Positions 1 to 9,205 of a stretch of DNA of 64,000 nt are shown piece by piece. The notes under the pieces were generated by a model. That model saw only the letters and a program-made list of their open reading frames with translations, did no database searches and was not told the DNA's origin. A program made the translations under genes and the position numbers. Within the stretch, counting starts at the first letter, position 1, and every line of letters starts with the position of its first letter. Source of the DNA: CBDCPI01 sp965220245 (GTDB lineage: Bacteria; Chloroflexota; Dehalococcoidia; Lucifugimonadales; UBA3495); assembly GCA_965220245.1 (NCBI GenBank), contig CBDCPI010000011.1, forward strand, positions 372,001-436,000. Direction: 5' to 3'.

Positions 1-175
1 GCCCGGCGGACTTTGCCGGGTAGTCTAGGCTATTCTATCGGTGGCTGCAAGCCAGTCCGGCGCTGGCTAGTATCTCAGTTTGAAGTGTTCTATTTTCTGT
101 GCTAGTCCTCGGCTATAAGCGGGCCGTATAATAGCGGCTGCCGTTAGGTGCTACATATCCATAGGACGGTTTGCT
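1..175. other. Leading intergenic stretch
   Basis: No gene was recognised here. A short hairpin (CCCGGC ... GCCGGG) lies at about 2-20 and could be the end of a feature outside the window. A TATAAT hexamer at 127-132 could serve the small frame that starts at 176, but no convincing -35 lies 16-18 nt upstream. Confidence 0.4.
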
Positions 176-295
176 ATGACCTACACCTTCAAGGTTTCTC
201 TGCAAGAAGAAGAGGACGGACGTTGGAGCGCTTGGATTGATTCTCTGCCAACACAACCACTAACCCAAGCCCAAGAAAATAAATCCCAGTATTGA
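176..295 (+). pseudogene. HicB-like antitoxin remnant
   Basis: A 39-codon frame beginning MTYTFKVSLQEEEDGRWSAW. The pattern of a first beta strand, an acidic turn, then DGRW and a second strand matches the N-terminus of HicB-family antitoxins, which normally continue with a PGC turn and a helix. Here the match stops after DSLP, and the rest (to residue 39) is polar with no family similarity, so this looks like a truncated relic. No HicA-like toxin is visible nearby. It could also be an unrelated small protein. Confidence 0.4.
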
Positions 296-337
296 TAGTT
301 TCAGTGATCGTCCTGATTACGCCATAGGGGTGAACCA

Positions 338-1576
338 ATGGGCAAGTTGGGGGCATTCTTATTAGTCCTGTTAGTCTTGATACCTTTAATCTTGCTGGCG
401 TGCAGCGCCGGAGAAGAGACATTAGGCGAAGTTAAAACTGAAGGGCCGTCCGGCATCGCCTTTAGTGGAGGCAAAGACGCAGCAGTCCGCAGCTCCCGAG
501 GGGCGCCGGCAGCTACCGCCGCACCAGCCCCTCCTACCCACGCCCCAGTCGCCGCCCCAGCAGCCACCCCCGCCCCACCCGCTTTCTCCGGGAGGGGTCT
601 TGCGTACCGCGGTGTTGAAGAGTCTAAAGTTGGGTCTGGAAGCCTCCTAAGCGCTGACCGGAAAGTCATTTCATCGGCCTCCCTTTCCATCGAAGTGCAG
701 GTGGTCCCGGAAGCGGAGGCCGAGGTCCAGCGCATTGCGGAGAGCGTGGGGGGCTTCGTGGAGAATCTGACCAGCTCCGGAGGCCCGGAGCGCCAACGGG
801 CGACGATCACGGTACGGGTCCCCCCAAACCAATTCTATTCTACTGTTGACCTTATTGCGGCTTTGGGCACGATACAGGCCCGGAACCTGGGCTCCGAGGA
901 TGTCTCGGAGCAGTTCATTGACCTGGAAGCCCGGCTCAAGAGCGCATTGAAGGAAGAAGAGAGCCTTTTATCGTTGCTGGACCGGGCGAGTGCGGTCAGC
1001 GAGGTCTTGGCCATAGAGCGGGAGCTTTTTAGGGTTAGAGAGGCTATCGAGAGATTTCAAGGCCAGCTCAATTTCCTGGAACGCCGGGTCGAGCTAGCCA
1101 CCATCGTTGTGTCGTTAACTTCACCGGAGGTCAGGAAAGGAGACCCGCCGTCGGGCAACCTGGTCATCCACGCGCCAGACGTTGTTACCGGGGTGGAAAA
1201 TATAAAGGGCTTCGCTACCTCTCAAAAAGGGGTCGTCGACCGGGTGTTTCTGTCCCAGCGGGACGGGCGGGAGCAAGCCCAAATTGCGATTCGGGTGTTT
1301 AGCGCCGGGTTTGACGGGGCGATGAGGTTTTTGGAGACCCAGGGCAACGTTCGGAGCAAGGAGATTTCCGAAGGCACGGTGTTACTTGGTCAAACGCTAG
1401 AGCAAAGCCAAGAGCCGGAGGCCGCCATAGAAATCTCCTTGGTCTCCAAAAAGGGACTTTCCAACGGAGCTCTCATTGCGGCCATCGCCGGTCCCCTGGG
1501 GGGAATTGCCTTGGCCGGTGTCCTGGGGCGGCTGTTCTATTCGACCTACCAGGCGGGGCGAAGGCAGGGCGACTAG
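338..1576 (+). CDS. DUF4349 domain lipoprotein
   Basis: A 412-residue protein of unknown function. Residues 4-21 form a hydrophobic signal ending in the lipobox LLAC, with Cys22 as predicted lipidation site, so it should be anchored outside the cytoplasmic membrane. Residues 45-95 are an Ala/Pro-rich linker. A DUF4349 region follows, from about residue 110 (KVISSASLSIEV) through an amphipathic, probably coiled-coil segment rich in Glu/Leu around residues 190-250. A second globular part follows, and a C-terminal membrane helix lies at about residues 378-398. The last four bases overlap the end of the convergent acetolactate synthase gene. DUF4349 proteins have no established biochemical role; the domain call rests on the overall pattern. 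Confidence 0.8.
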   Translation: MGKLGAFLLVLLVLIPLILLACSAGEETLGEVKTEGPSGIAFSGGKDAAVRSSRGAPAATAAPAPPTHAPVAAPAATPAPPAFSGRGLAYRGVEESKVGSGSLLSADRKVISSASLSIEVQVVPEAEAEVQRIAESVGGFVENLTSSGGPERQRATITVRVPPNQFYSTVDLIAALGTIQARNLGSEDVSEQFIDLEARLKSALKEEESLLSLLDRASAVSEVLAIERELFRVREAIERFQGQLNFLERRVELATIVVSLTSPEVRKGDPPSGNLVIHAPDVVTGVENIKGFATSQKGVVDRVFLSQRDGREQAQIAIRVFSAGFDGAMRFLETQGNVRSKEISEGTVLLGQTLEQSQEPEAAIEISLVSKKGLSNGALIAAIAGPLGGIALAGVLGRLFYSTYQAGRRQGD

Positions 1577-3273
1577 AGCCGCTGGACCAGCGGGTCTTCT
1601 ACGGTGTCCGCCAAAGAGCCTCCCGGCGGCACCATGGGGTAGACGTTGGCGGCGGGCTCGGTTACAAACTCGATCAAAAAGGGACCGTCGTAAGCTTGGG
1701 CTTGCCGCAGCGCCGGGAGAACGTCCTCCAACTCGGTCACCCGGAGCGACGGTATCCCGTAGGAATCGGCCAGCTTGAGGTAGTCGGGCCCAGGTATGGG
1801 CACCGCTTTCAGATGGTTGTCGTAGAACATCTCCTGCCACTGGCGCACCATGCCGAGGTAGCCGTTATTGATTAACGCGATCTTGACCGGCAGCTTTGAT
1901 TCGGTGGCGGTGGCCAGTTCTTGCAACGTCATTTGAAAACCGCCGTCCCCGGCAATGCTCCAGACCGTGGCTTCCGGCCTACCTACTTGAGCGCCCAGCG
2001 CGGCGGGAAGCTCGAACCCCATTGCACCAAGACCGCCCGACGACACGAAGGCGTCGGACTGGTTGAAGCCCAGGAACTGGGCGGCCCACATTTGGTGCTG
2101 GCCGACCCCGGTAACCACCACGGTCCCCCGGTTCTCTTGCATCAGGTTGTTCAGGTTGGTTAGCACCTGCTGGGCTTGGAGCCCGTCCGATGGCGGGATG
2201 GCTAAAGACGGATGGTCTTCCCGGAGTTGCCAGATGTGGTCCATCCATTCTTTCCGTTCAGTGTACGACACCTGGGGCAGCAGGGCCTTCAGCACCGCTT
2301 TGGCGTCCCCCACCAAGGCTACCTCCACCGGAACGTTGCGCCCTACTTGGGACTCCTCGATGTCCAAGTGGATTATCCGGGCGTGGGGAGCGAAGGTGGA
2401 CACTTTTCCGGTTACCCGGTCGTCGAACCGCATACCCAACCCAATGATCAGATCGGCTTGGTCGACAGCGATGTTGGACCAATACATCCCGTGCATTCCC
2501 AGCATTCCCAAGCTCAGGGGGTGGTCCGCCGGCACCGCCCCGATGCCCAATAGCGTCGTGATTACGGGGATGCCGGTGGCTTCGGCCAAGGCCCTGACCT
2601 CCGGGGAGGCCCCCGACGCCAGCACGCCGTGGCCGCTGATGATTACCGGGCGGCGGGCCTCGGCCATCAGCCTGGCAGCTTGCTGGACCCCTGCAACCGT
2701 CTCCGGGCGCAGCGAAAGCGACTCCCGCTTGGGCCTATCGGGGAACTCCACCTCCGCCTCTTCCCCTTGCACATCTCGGGGAATGTCTATCAGGACCGGC
2801 CCCGGGCGGCCTTCGAGGGCGGTCTGATATGCTTCACGAATCGTCGGCGCCAGGTCTTTGGCCGACATCACCATAAAAGTTTTCTTGGTGCAGGGGGCAG
2901 CGATAGCGCAAATATCGCATTCCTGGAAGGCCTCCGATCCCAAGGACGCCCGCGCTACCTGACCGGTGATAGCTAACATCGGCACCGAGTCGGCTTTGGC
3001 CCCCATCATGCCGGTCACCAGGTTGGTGGCGCCGGGGCCGGAGGTAGCGACGCAAACACCGGCCTTGCCGGTGACCCGGGCGTAGCCGTCGGCGGCGTGG
3101 GCTGCGGACTGCTCGTGGCGCACCAGAATGTGGCGTAGCTGCGGATAGCTCCACAGCGCATCGTAGAAGGGGAGGATAGCCCCGCCGGGGTAGCCGAAAA
3201 CTACGTCGACTCCCTCCCGCAGCAGGCTTTCACAAATGATTTCGGAGCCTTTCATCGTCTGCTTGCCGGTCAC
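1573..3273 (-). CDS. ilvB: Acetolactate synthase large subunit, copy 1
   Basis: A ThDP-dependent enzyme of 566 residues that condenses two pyruvates to acetolactate, or pyruvate plus 2-oxobutyrate, in valine, leucine and isoleucine synthesis. The N-terminal PYR domain has the catalytic Glu at residue 54 (RHEQSAA) and the GPGATN turn. The C-terminal PP domain has the ThDP/Mg motif starting GDGGFQM and ending INN around residues 430-465. The start is GTG at 3273, supported by AGGGAG a few bases upstream; the ATG seven codons in is less likely. The gene stands alone without a regulatory-subunit gene and lies behind a T-box leader (3411-3668). A second, distinct copy at 32157-33839 heads an ilv-leu operon. 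The small subunit for this copy is presumably the shared IlvN at 31502. Confidence 0.95.
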   Translation of the reverse strand: MTGKQTMKGSEIICESLLREGVDVVFGYPGGAILPFYDALWSYPQLRHILVRHEQSAAHAADGYARVTGKAGVCVATSGPGATNLVTGMMGAKADSVPMLAITGQVARASLGSEAFQECDICAIAAPCTKKTFMVMSAKDLAPTIREAYQTALEGRPGPVLIDIPRDVQGEEAEVEFPDRPKRESLSLRPETVAGVQQAARLMAEARRPVIISGHGVLASGASPEVRALAEATGIPVITTLLGIGAVPADHPLSLGMLGMHGMYWSNIAVDQADLIIGLGMRFDDRVTGKVSTFAPHARIIHLDIEESQVGRNVPVEVALVGDAKAVLKALLPQVSYTERKEWMDHIWQLREDHPSLAIPPSDGLQAQQVLTNLNNLMQENRGTVVVTGVGQHQMWAAQFLGFNQSDAFVSSGGLGAMGFELPAALGAQVGRPEATVWSIAGDGGFQMTLQELATATESKLPVKIALINNGYLGMVRQWQEMFYDNHLKAVPIPGPDYLKLADSYGIPSLRVTELEDVLPALRQAQAYDGPFLIEFVTEPAANVYPMVPPGGSLADTVEDPLVQRL

Positions 3274-3410
3274 GGCGCACTCCCTGCGGCTAGCAACTCT
3301 CCGGCTCGGAGACTTGGCCGCGTTACAACTAGTGTATCTTCTCGGTCCAATGGCATACCCGAACCCCTATCCCCTGCCGAGAAGGTCGTCGGGAGCGCCG
3401 CTCAACGGCC

Positions 3411-3668
3411 AAAAAAAGACCCGCCCCCACATAGGGACGGGAGGTCATTCCCGCGGTACCACCCTATTTGCCCCGGTTTTACCGGGTCCTCTCTAGCAGG
3501 GCACTAACATGCCCCGTCGTTGGTAACGGGCGACGAGCCCGGCTCAGCTTACCGGCCATTCCATCGGGTCTGGGTTCAGCTGGCGGCTCCGGAGGGATTT
3601 TCGGATAAGTCGAACGGGCCTGCTTCCACCGTACCAGGCTCGCTTTCCGCCTATTCTTACCTACTCGT
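3411..3668 (-). promoter_or_regulatory. T-box leader, probable isoleucine specifier
   Basis: The minus strand carries the conserved T-box core AGGGTGGTACCGCGGG (3465-3450) followed by a GC-rich hairpin and seven T (3441-3411), the antiterminator/terminator pair. Stem I begins near the AGTA at about 3663, with a GGTGGAAG terminal-loop-like motif further on. Aligned on the CCGGAGC that follows the specifier stem, the triplet in the specifier position is ATC (3598-3596), an Ile codon. A TATAAT hexamer at 3678-3673 puts transcription start right at Stem I; its -35 is weak. The leader should allow ilvB transcription when uncharged tRNA-Ile accumulates. The T-box call is firm, the specifier reading less so. 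Confidence 0.88.
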
Positions 3669-3851
3669 CTCCATTATAGCCTGTGCGATGACGCTACCAC
3701 AGGCGGCGCTGGCTGTCAATGGTTTTGGAGTCAACGCCAGGGCCTTTCGATTGTCACCCTAAAACTGTCACCCTAAAACGCCGTCTCGCTGGTAACGAGA
3801 AGTAAGGGCCGCCGCGATTGGTTGTGGTACCATAAAACCCGGAGGACTGGT

Positions 3852-4451
3852 GTGGATAATGGTTTCCAGGCCGCTAGCCGACGAGTTGCCCGCATCCGTG
3901 ACGTCTCCCTGCTTCCCGGGGAGACCTTAGACTACGTCTTCTCTCCTAGTTTGGGGTTTACCGACCAACCCCCGGACAACGGCCAACTTTTGATCGCCAC
4001 CAGCGAGCGCATTGTTGCTTTTCTGGAGAACGACGGGCGCAACGAGACTTTTCTTGCGCCGGTGAGAGAGCTTGACGGAGTGGTTGTGGGGTCCCGCTCT
4101 CGGAGCGCCTCTTCTATGGTCCAGGGTCTGCTGCTCACCCTCGCGGCCATCGTCATCTACGTCGTAGTCGCCTATTGGTTTACGGGGCGTATCGGCGGTC
4201 CCAGGGTCCCGGTGGTAAATATGGACTTGGCGCCGTTGATTATTCTGTTGCTGGCATTGTTGGCGGTGGGCTTGGTGGTCAAACACTATTTCTCTAAGCA
4301 GTACGGCTCAGTGACCTTTCAAGGAAGCAATTGGTCCTTTACCTTTCCGTACCAAGGGAACCGGCGCCACCGGGAGATACACCAGCTAGTCGATGGCGTG
4401 TTCGCCGCCCGGCAGTCCGGCAACAGCCGGGTATTCTTGTGGGAAGATTAG
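3852..4451 (+). CDS. Two-helix membrane protein, unknown function
   Basis: Not recognised as a named family. GTG at 3852 is chosen because GGAGG lies six bases upstream; an in-frame TTG at 3822 lacks such a site. The 199-residue product has a soluble N-terminal part resembling half of a PH-like module (LLIATSERIVAFLE), two transmembrane helices at roughly residues 88-110 and 124-145, then a beta-rich tail (GSVTFQGSNWSFTFPY). Residues facing the cytoplasm cannot be assigned with certainty. It ends six bases before the convergent tsaD gene and has no operon partner. Confidence 0.7.
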   Translation: MDNGFQAASRRVARIRDVSLLPGETLDYVFSPSLGFTDQPPDNGQLLIATSERIVAFLENDGRNETFLAPVRELDGVVVGSRSRSASSMVQGLLLTLAAIVIYVVVAYWFTGRIGGPRVPVVNMDLAPLIILLLALLAVGLVVKHYFSKQYGSVTFQGSNWSFTFPYQGNRRHREIHQLVDGVFAARQSGNSRVFLWED

Positions 4452-4456
4452 GCTTG

Positions 4457-5518
4457 CTAGCCTAGGGGCAGGCCCGGGTCAATATCCAAGTCCAAGCTAA
4501 ACTGCTGGCCCCGTTGGTATAGGTAGTAGGCGCACGCTGCAATCATTGCCCCGTTGTCGGTGCAAAGTATCGGCTCAGGCATGAGCACGGGCAAGGGCGA
4601 CCGCCGGGATATTTCTTGCCTCAGCCGGGCATTGGCCGCGACGCCTCCCGCCAAGACTAGGCCCTTGGCTTGGTACTTGGCGGCCATATCCATCAACTTG
4701 GTGGACATAACCTCCACCAGCGACTCCTGAAACGCCGCCGCCAGTTCCCGGACCAACTCCTTGTCTGGTTCTCCGGCTGATTCAGAAGCCGCCTCCGGCC
4801 CGCTGGGGTCTGACGTCGTGGAGTAAACGCCCTTGTCTTGGGCCAAGTGCAGCAGGGCCGTTTTCACGCCGCTGAAGCTAAAGTCCAGGGTATCTCGAAG
4901 CCAAGCCCGGGGCAGACGCTCCGTCAGCGCCGCTCCCTGGGACACCCGCTGAATCTCCGGGCCGCCGGGAAATCCCAGGCCCAGGATGCGAGCGGCTTTG
5001 TCGAACGCTTCCCCGGCGGCGTCGTCTCGGGTACGGCCCAACAGGTGGTAGACGCCGTGCCCTTCCATCAGCACCAAGTCGGTGTGCCCGCCCGAGGCGA
5101 TGAGGCAGGCCAAGGGAAAGCCAGGGTCTTCCGCCGGGTCTTGCTGCCCCAGCCACGAGGCGTATATGTGCCCCTCCAAGTGGTTTACCCCGAGGAACGG
5201 GACGTCCAAACCGACCGCAAGCGCCTTGGCGGCGTTGAGGCCGGTAATCAAACAGCCGGCCAAGCCGGGCCCATGAGTGACGCCGATGGCGTCGATATTT
5301 TCCAGCGTTAGGCCGCTGTCCGACACCGCCTTTTCCAGCACCGGCACCAAGTCGCGCACGTGCTGCCGGGACGCCACCTCGGGCACCACGCCGCCATACT
5401 GGGAGTGGAGCTTTACTTGCGAGGCGATAATGTTGGAACGCAGGCGCCGTCCGTCGGCGACCACGCCGATGGCCGTTTCATCACACGACGTTTCTATGCC
5501 CAGGATGTTCAGGCTCAT
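4457..5518 (-). CDS. tsaD: tRNA threonylcarbamoyladenosine transferase TsaD
   Basis: This protein transfers the threonylcarbamoyl group from TC-AMP to A37 of ANN-decoding tRNAs, acting with TsaB and TsaE. It has 353 residues, close to the family norm. The ASKHA fold opens with LGIETSCDETA (residues 6-16). The metal-binding HLEGH has His113 and His117, and later nucleotide-binding glycines appear in SGGHTD and LAGGVAAN. The start ATG at 5518 directly precedes this N-terminal motif. Acidic and Ser-rich residues around 225-245 form a small lineage-type insertion. No tsaB or tsaE is visible nearby. The gene faces the CNNM/CBS gene across about 230 bp in which nothing distinct was recognised. Confidence 0.95.
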   Translation of the reverse strand: MSLNILGIETSCDETAIGVVADGRRLRSNIIASQVKLHSQYGGVVPEVASRQHVRDLVPVLEKAVSDSGLTLENIDAIGVTHGPGLAGCLITGLNAAKALAVGLDVPFLGVNHLEGHIYASWLGQQDPAEDPGFPLACLIASGGHTDLVLMEGHGVYHLLGRTRDDAAGEAFDKAARILGLGFPGGPEIQRVSQGAALTERLPRAWLRDTLDFSFSGVKTALLHLAQDKGVYSTTSDPSGPEAASESAGEPDKELVRELAAAFQESLVEVMSTKLMDMAAKYQAKGLVLAGGVAANARLRQEISRRSPLPVLMPEPILCTDNGAMIAACAYYLYQRGQQFSLDLDIDPGLPLG

Positions 5519-5745
5519 GACCTTATGCTTCGTTCTCCCGCAGGAAATGGGGCAAAGCCGGGTGTCCGGCGAGGCGGGGAAACCGGCTCTCTGGCTAGGG
5601 TTACTCGGTTAGCCAATCATAGGTTCCGGGCCTAAAGGCGTCAACTTTACACTCTCGAAGGCCCGATGCTATCATCGATTCACCGGGTCTGCCAATTCCG
5701 GCCCTAAAATACCCTTCCCGTTGGCTAGTGGAGGTGCCTCCGGAA

Positions 5746-7032
5746 ATGGATACCGCTGACTTATGGAGGTTAGGGATACTTCTCGTCTGCGTCGTCCTGT
5801 CCGCGTTCTTTTCAGCCTCAGAAACAGCCTTCATCGCACTGCCCAGAGCCCGTTTGATTCACTTGGAAAGCATCGGAAGGCCGGGCGCTAACCGGGTTAG
5901 CCAGCTAATCCAACACCCGGAAAGATTCTTGGCCACCGTACTCCTAAGCAACAACTTGGTGAATACCGCAGTTGCTGCATTGGGCACTGCCCTGGCAGTA
6001 AGTTTGATCGGCAGCAACAGCTACCTCGCGGTGCTGGCCGCCACCATTGGCGTAACCCTAGTCCTGCTTATATTCGGTGAGGCGCTGCCCAAGTCCGTCG
6101 CTTGGCACCGCTCCGAGATCGTAGCCTTCGCTGTGTCGCGGCCCTTGGTGCTGGTGGGCTATATCTTGGCGCCGGCAGTGAGACTGTTGCAGGCGTTGAC
6201 TTCCGCCGTCAACCGGGCCCTGGGAATCGGCAGCGGATTTCCCCAAGTGGGAGCAGAGGAAATACGGACCCTGATCGCGGCCGGCGCCCAATCCGGGACT
6301 GTGGAGGCCACCGAAGCCGCCCTGCTGGAGAAGGTATTCCGGTTTGGCGACCGGCAAGTGCGGGAAATCATGACTCCCCGTCCGGAGATTGTCTGGGTCG
6401 AGCGGGGCGCCACCCTGGAGGAATTTCTGCCCCTGTACTTGGAGCACCGCCACACCCGCTTCCCGGTCTACGATGGGTCGATGGAAAACGTGTTAGGAGT
6501 CTTGGCGATAAAGGACGTTTTGCTGGCCATCGGGAAGCAGCAACTCCATCCGAAAGGTTCGGTGACCGACCTGCTCCGCCCGGCCTACTTCGTGCCCGAG
6601 ACCAAGACTATCAGCAGCGCCTTTGACGAGATGCAAAGCAGGGGTCATGGGCTGCTGCTAACCGTCGACGAGTTTGGCGGCATCGCCGGGCTGGCGACTT
6701 TGAAGCAGTTGCTGGAAGTCATCGTCGGCCAAGTAGGGGAGGAAGGAGCGGTCCGCGAAGAGGCCTTCGTGTCCTTGGACGAGCATACTTTCCGCGTCGA
6801 TGCCAGCGCCGGAATCCTGGAAATCAACGATGAGTTGGACTTGGGCCTGCCCGAAGGCGACTACCAGACGGTGGCAGGGTTTATTCTAGACTCCCTGGGC
6901 CGAATTCCCGAGGAGGGGGACGTGGTTGAATATCGAAACCTAAAGCTGACCGTTAAGGTCATGGATGGCGTGAGGATAGACCAAGTGGAGTTACGCCGCT
7001 CTCACGTCGCCCCGGACCAGGCCCGGCGATGA
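5746..7032 (+). CDS. CNNM/CBS-domain transporter-like protein (HlyC/CorC)
   Basis: A membrane protein of about 428 residues of the hemolysin-C/CorC family, linked in the literature to magnesium or cobalt efflux. It has an N-terminal DUF21/CNNM domain with three to four hydrophobic helices (the first contains FFSASETAF). Paired CBS domains follow from about residue 200 (MTPRPEIVWV and VLAIKDVL), then a C-terminal CorC_HlyC domain. ATG 5746 is preferred to GTG 5728; GGAGG at 5730-5734 lies 11 nt before the ATG but after the GTG. The stop overlaps the next start as ATGA, suggesting translational coupling with the phosphatase. Substrate is not determinable from sequence. Confidence 0.85.
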   Translation: MDTADLWRLGILLVCVVLSAFFSASETAFIALPRARLIHLESIGRPGANRVSQLIQHPERFLATVLLSNNLVNTAVAALGTALAVSLIGSNSYLAVLAATIGVTLVLLIFGEALPKSVAWHRSEIVAFAVSRPLVLVGYILAPAVRLLQALTSAVNRALGIGSGFPQVGAEEIRTLIAAGAQSGTVEATEAALLEKVFRFGDRQVREIMTPRPEIVWVERGATLEEFLPLYLEHRHTRFPVYDGSMENVLGVLAIKDVLLAIGKQQLHPKGSVTDLLRPAYFVPETKTISSAFDEMQSRGHGLLLTVDEFGGIAGLATLKQLLEVIVGQVGEEGAVREEAFVSLDEHTFRVDASAGILEINDELDLGLPEGDYQTVAGFILDSLGRIPEEGDVVEYRNLKLTVKVMDGVRIDQVELRRSHVAPDQARR

Positions 7033-7646
7033 AACTGGTCTTGGTCCGCCACGGGGAGACCGAGTGGAACAAGCTGGGTAAGTTCCAAGGACACTTCGAC
7101 ATTGGCATGAACGCCCGAGGGAAGTCTCAAGCCAGGGAAACGGCCCAAGCCGTAGCCGAGTGGCGGCACACCCGGGTCTACAGCAGTCCTTTGAGCCGGA
7201 CTATGGAGATGGCCCAGGAGATTTCCCAACGCAGCGGCAGTCCGGTGGTCCCGGTGCCGGGTTTCAAGGAGCTAAACCTCGGCGATCTTGAAGGCATAAC
7301 CGGGGAGGAGATGCGCACCGGGTGGCCGGAGGTCTACGCTGCCTGGAGAGAAGACCCGGCCCCGGTCTCCATGCCCAACGGCGAGTCGCTGGTCCAGCTT
7401 CAAGACCGGGCTTGGAACTCCCTATCCGGGCTGCTGGAAGCCCACGCGCAAGACGAGTCCTTAGTCGTCGTGTCCCACAATTTCACCATCCGGGCCATAA
7501 TCGCCAAAGTCCTGGATATGCCCCTATCCAGTTTCCACCGAATGTCCCTCAGCCTTAGCTCCATTTGCACCGTCGACAGCGACCACCGAGGCCAGCGCCT
7601 CATGACCTACAACTCCACTTGCCACTTGTCCCCCGAGAACCGGTAG
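7029..7646 (+). CDS. Histidine phosphatase family protein
   Basis: A 205-residue member of the phosphoglycerate mutase-like superfamily. The catalytic RHGE has phosphorylated His8, the second arginine lies in YSSPLSRT, and the later SHN motif (VVVSHNFTIR) carries the second histidine. Family members of this size include alpha-ribazole phosphatase (CobC), GpmB-like and broad-specificity phosphatases; nothing here decides between them and there are no cobalamin genes nearby. The start overlaps the preceding CNNM gene by four bases. The stop codon lies inside a perfect 28-bp palindrome. Confidence 0.88.
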   Translation: MKLVLVRHGETEWNKLGKFQGHFDIGMNARGKSQARETAQAVAEWRHTRVYSSPLSRTMEMAQEISQRSGSPVVPVPGFKELNLGDLEGITGEEMRTGWPEVYAAWREDPAPVSMPNGESLVQLQDRAWNSLSGLLEAHAQDESLVVVSHNFTIRAIIAKVLDMPLSSFHRMSLSLSSICTVDSDHRGQRLMTYNSTCHLSPENR

Positions 7647-7670
7647 GGGAGATTCGCGAATCTCCCCTAC
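7643..7670. repeat. Perfect 28-bp palindrome at phosphatase stop
   Basis: Each 14-base half (GTAGGGGAGATTCG and its complement) matches exactly. It contains the TAG stop of the phosphatase gene and ends five bases before the tilS TTG. The GTAGGGG start also opens dispersed repeats at 12838 and 57308. As RNA it would form a long stem with almost no loop and could limit read-through or translation of tilS. Confidence 0.8.
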
Positions 7671-7674
7671 AAGC

Positions 7675-9204
7675 TTGCCTGCCATCGTCCGGCTGGAACG
7701 GCAGGTGTCTGACGCCTTGGTCCGGGCAGGCTACTCGGGCCGAGGGGCCAAGTTGGTGGTCGGCGTCTCCGGAGGTCCCGACTCTTCGGCCCTGCTGTAT
7801 TGCCTCCAACGCTTGAGCCCGGCCCACCAGCTAAGCCTCCACATCGCGCACCTCAACCATAATTTCCGCGGCCAAGAAGCCCACGATGATGCGGCTTTCG
7901 TGGTGTCATTGGCGCATGATTTGGGGCTTGAGGCCACGGTGGAAGAACGCAACGTTTTGGATTACCAGCAGGCGCAGGGTATCTCCTCTTTCGAGGAGGC
8001 CGCCCGGGAGTTCCGCTACGGCTTCTTGTCGGAAATCGCCGACGATGTGGCCGCCGATGCGGTGGCGGTGGGCCACACCGCCGACGACTTGGCCGAAACG
8101 GTGCTCCTTCACATCCTGCGCGGCAGCGGCAGCCGCGGGCTCCGGGGAATGGCCGAAGTGTCTCCTTGGCCGTGGCTCCGGGCCGACGATAGACTGCGGC
8201 TGTTCCGGCCTTTGCTGCGGGCCACCAAGGCCGACACCATTCAATATTGCCGCGAATTGGGCCGGGACTACCGGGACGACAGCGGCAACTATCTGCAACG
8301 GTTCCGCCGGAACCGGGTCCGCTTGGACCTGTTGCCGCTGCTGGCAGCCGACTACAACCCCCGGATTCGGGAATCCCTGGTCAGGCTGTCCCGCTCGGTA
8401 GCCTTGGAGGTCGACTACTTGGACGGTGAGACCGAGCGGTTGTGGGAGGGACTGGCGGAGACCGGACCCGACGGAGTAGGCTTTCGCCAACCGGACTTGG
8501 CGGCTATTCACCCGGCGCTCTTGAAGCTGTTGCTGCGGCGGGCCTACGCTCACCTGGTCGGCGACGCCCGGAGGCTGGGTGAAGCTCACTTGAACGCGAT
8601 GGCCGAGTTGGTGTTGGGACCAAGCGGCGTAAACGGCCTCGACCTTCCCCGTGGGTTGAGGTTTCACCGGTCGTATGAGTACCTGCGGTTATCCCGAGAA
8701 CCGGGGTTGCCGTGCCCCTTCCCGCCGTTGCAAGGGACTCACCATATCCCGGTCCCCCAAAGCCCGTTCCAGCAAAGGGAAGGAGAGTTTTCCGTCGTCG
8801 CTGGATCTTGGCAGGTAAGACTGCGGGTGACGGACCGGCCAACCTCGCTTATCCCGCCTGGGCAAATCAAAGAGGCTGGCGACCGCTCACTGACGCCTGG
8901 CTCAATATCCGGAGCCCAATCATGGACGGCATATCTGGACCGAGGCGCTCTGGGAGACAACGCCCAAGTGCGCACCTGGGAACCGGGGGACCGCTTCCAG
9001 CCCTTGGGACTGGAGGTTGAGAAAAAGGTCCAAGACTTCTTTACCGATGCCCGGGTGCCGCGGGACTGGCGAGGCCGGGTGCCGCTGCTGGTCAGCCAAC
9101 AGGGGATCGCTTGGATCGTGGGCTACCGCATTGCTCACTGGGCCCGCGTGCCGGGGCCGGGGGACGACGGTGGGGGGGTACTTGAGATAACCTTTGAAAC
9201 CTGA
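7675..9204 (+). CDS. tilS: tRNA(Ile)-lysidine synthetase TilS
   Basis: TilS activates C34 of the CAU-anticodon isoleucine tRNA with ATP and attaches lysine, letting it read AUA. The 509-residue protein has the N-type ATP-pyrophosphatase P-loop SGGPDSS (residues 32-38), the family motif HLNHNFRG, and GHTADDLAET further on. A C-terminal TilS domain (from about residue 430) includes WEPGDRF and FFTDARVPRDWRGRVPLL. The best start is the TTG at 7675, just after the palindrome; no strong ribosome site is visible there, so translation may depend on the upstream gene. It converges on the hydrolase gene with one base between the two stops. Confidence 0.93.
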   Translation: MPAIVRLERQVSDALVRAGYSGRGAKLVVGVSGGPDSSALLYCLQRLSPAHQLSLHIAHLNHNFRGQEAHDDAAFVVSLAHDLGLEATVEERNVLDYQQAQGISSFEEAAREFRYGFLSEIADDVAADAVAVGHTADDLAETVLLHILRGSGSRGLRGMAEVSPWPWLRADDRLRLFRPLLRATKADTIQYCRELGRDYRDDSGNYLQRFRRNRVRLDLLPLLAADYNPRIRESLVRLSRSVALEVDYLDGETERLWEGLAETGPDGVGFRQPDLAAIHPALLKLLLRRAYAHLVGDARRLGEAHLNAMAELVLGPSGVNGLDLPRGLRFHRSYEYLRLSREPGLPCPFPPLQGTHHIPVPQSPFQQREGEFSVVAGSWQVRLRVTDRPTSLIPPGQIKEAGDRSLTPGSISGAQSWTAYLDRGALGDNAQVRTWEPGDRFQPLGLEVEKKVQDFFTDARVPRDWRGRVPLLVSQQGIAWIVGYRIAHWARVPGPGDDGGGVLEITFET

Positions 9205-9205
9205 G

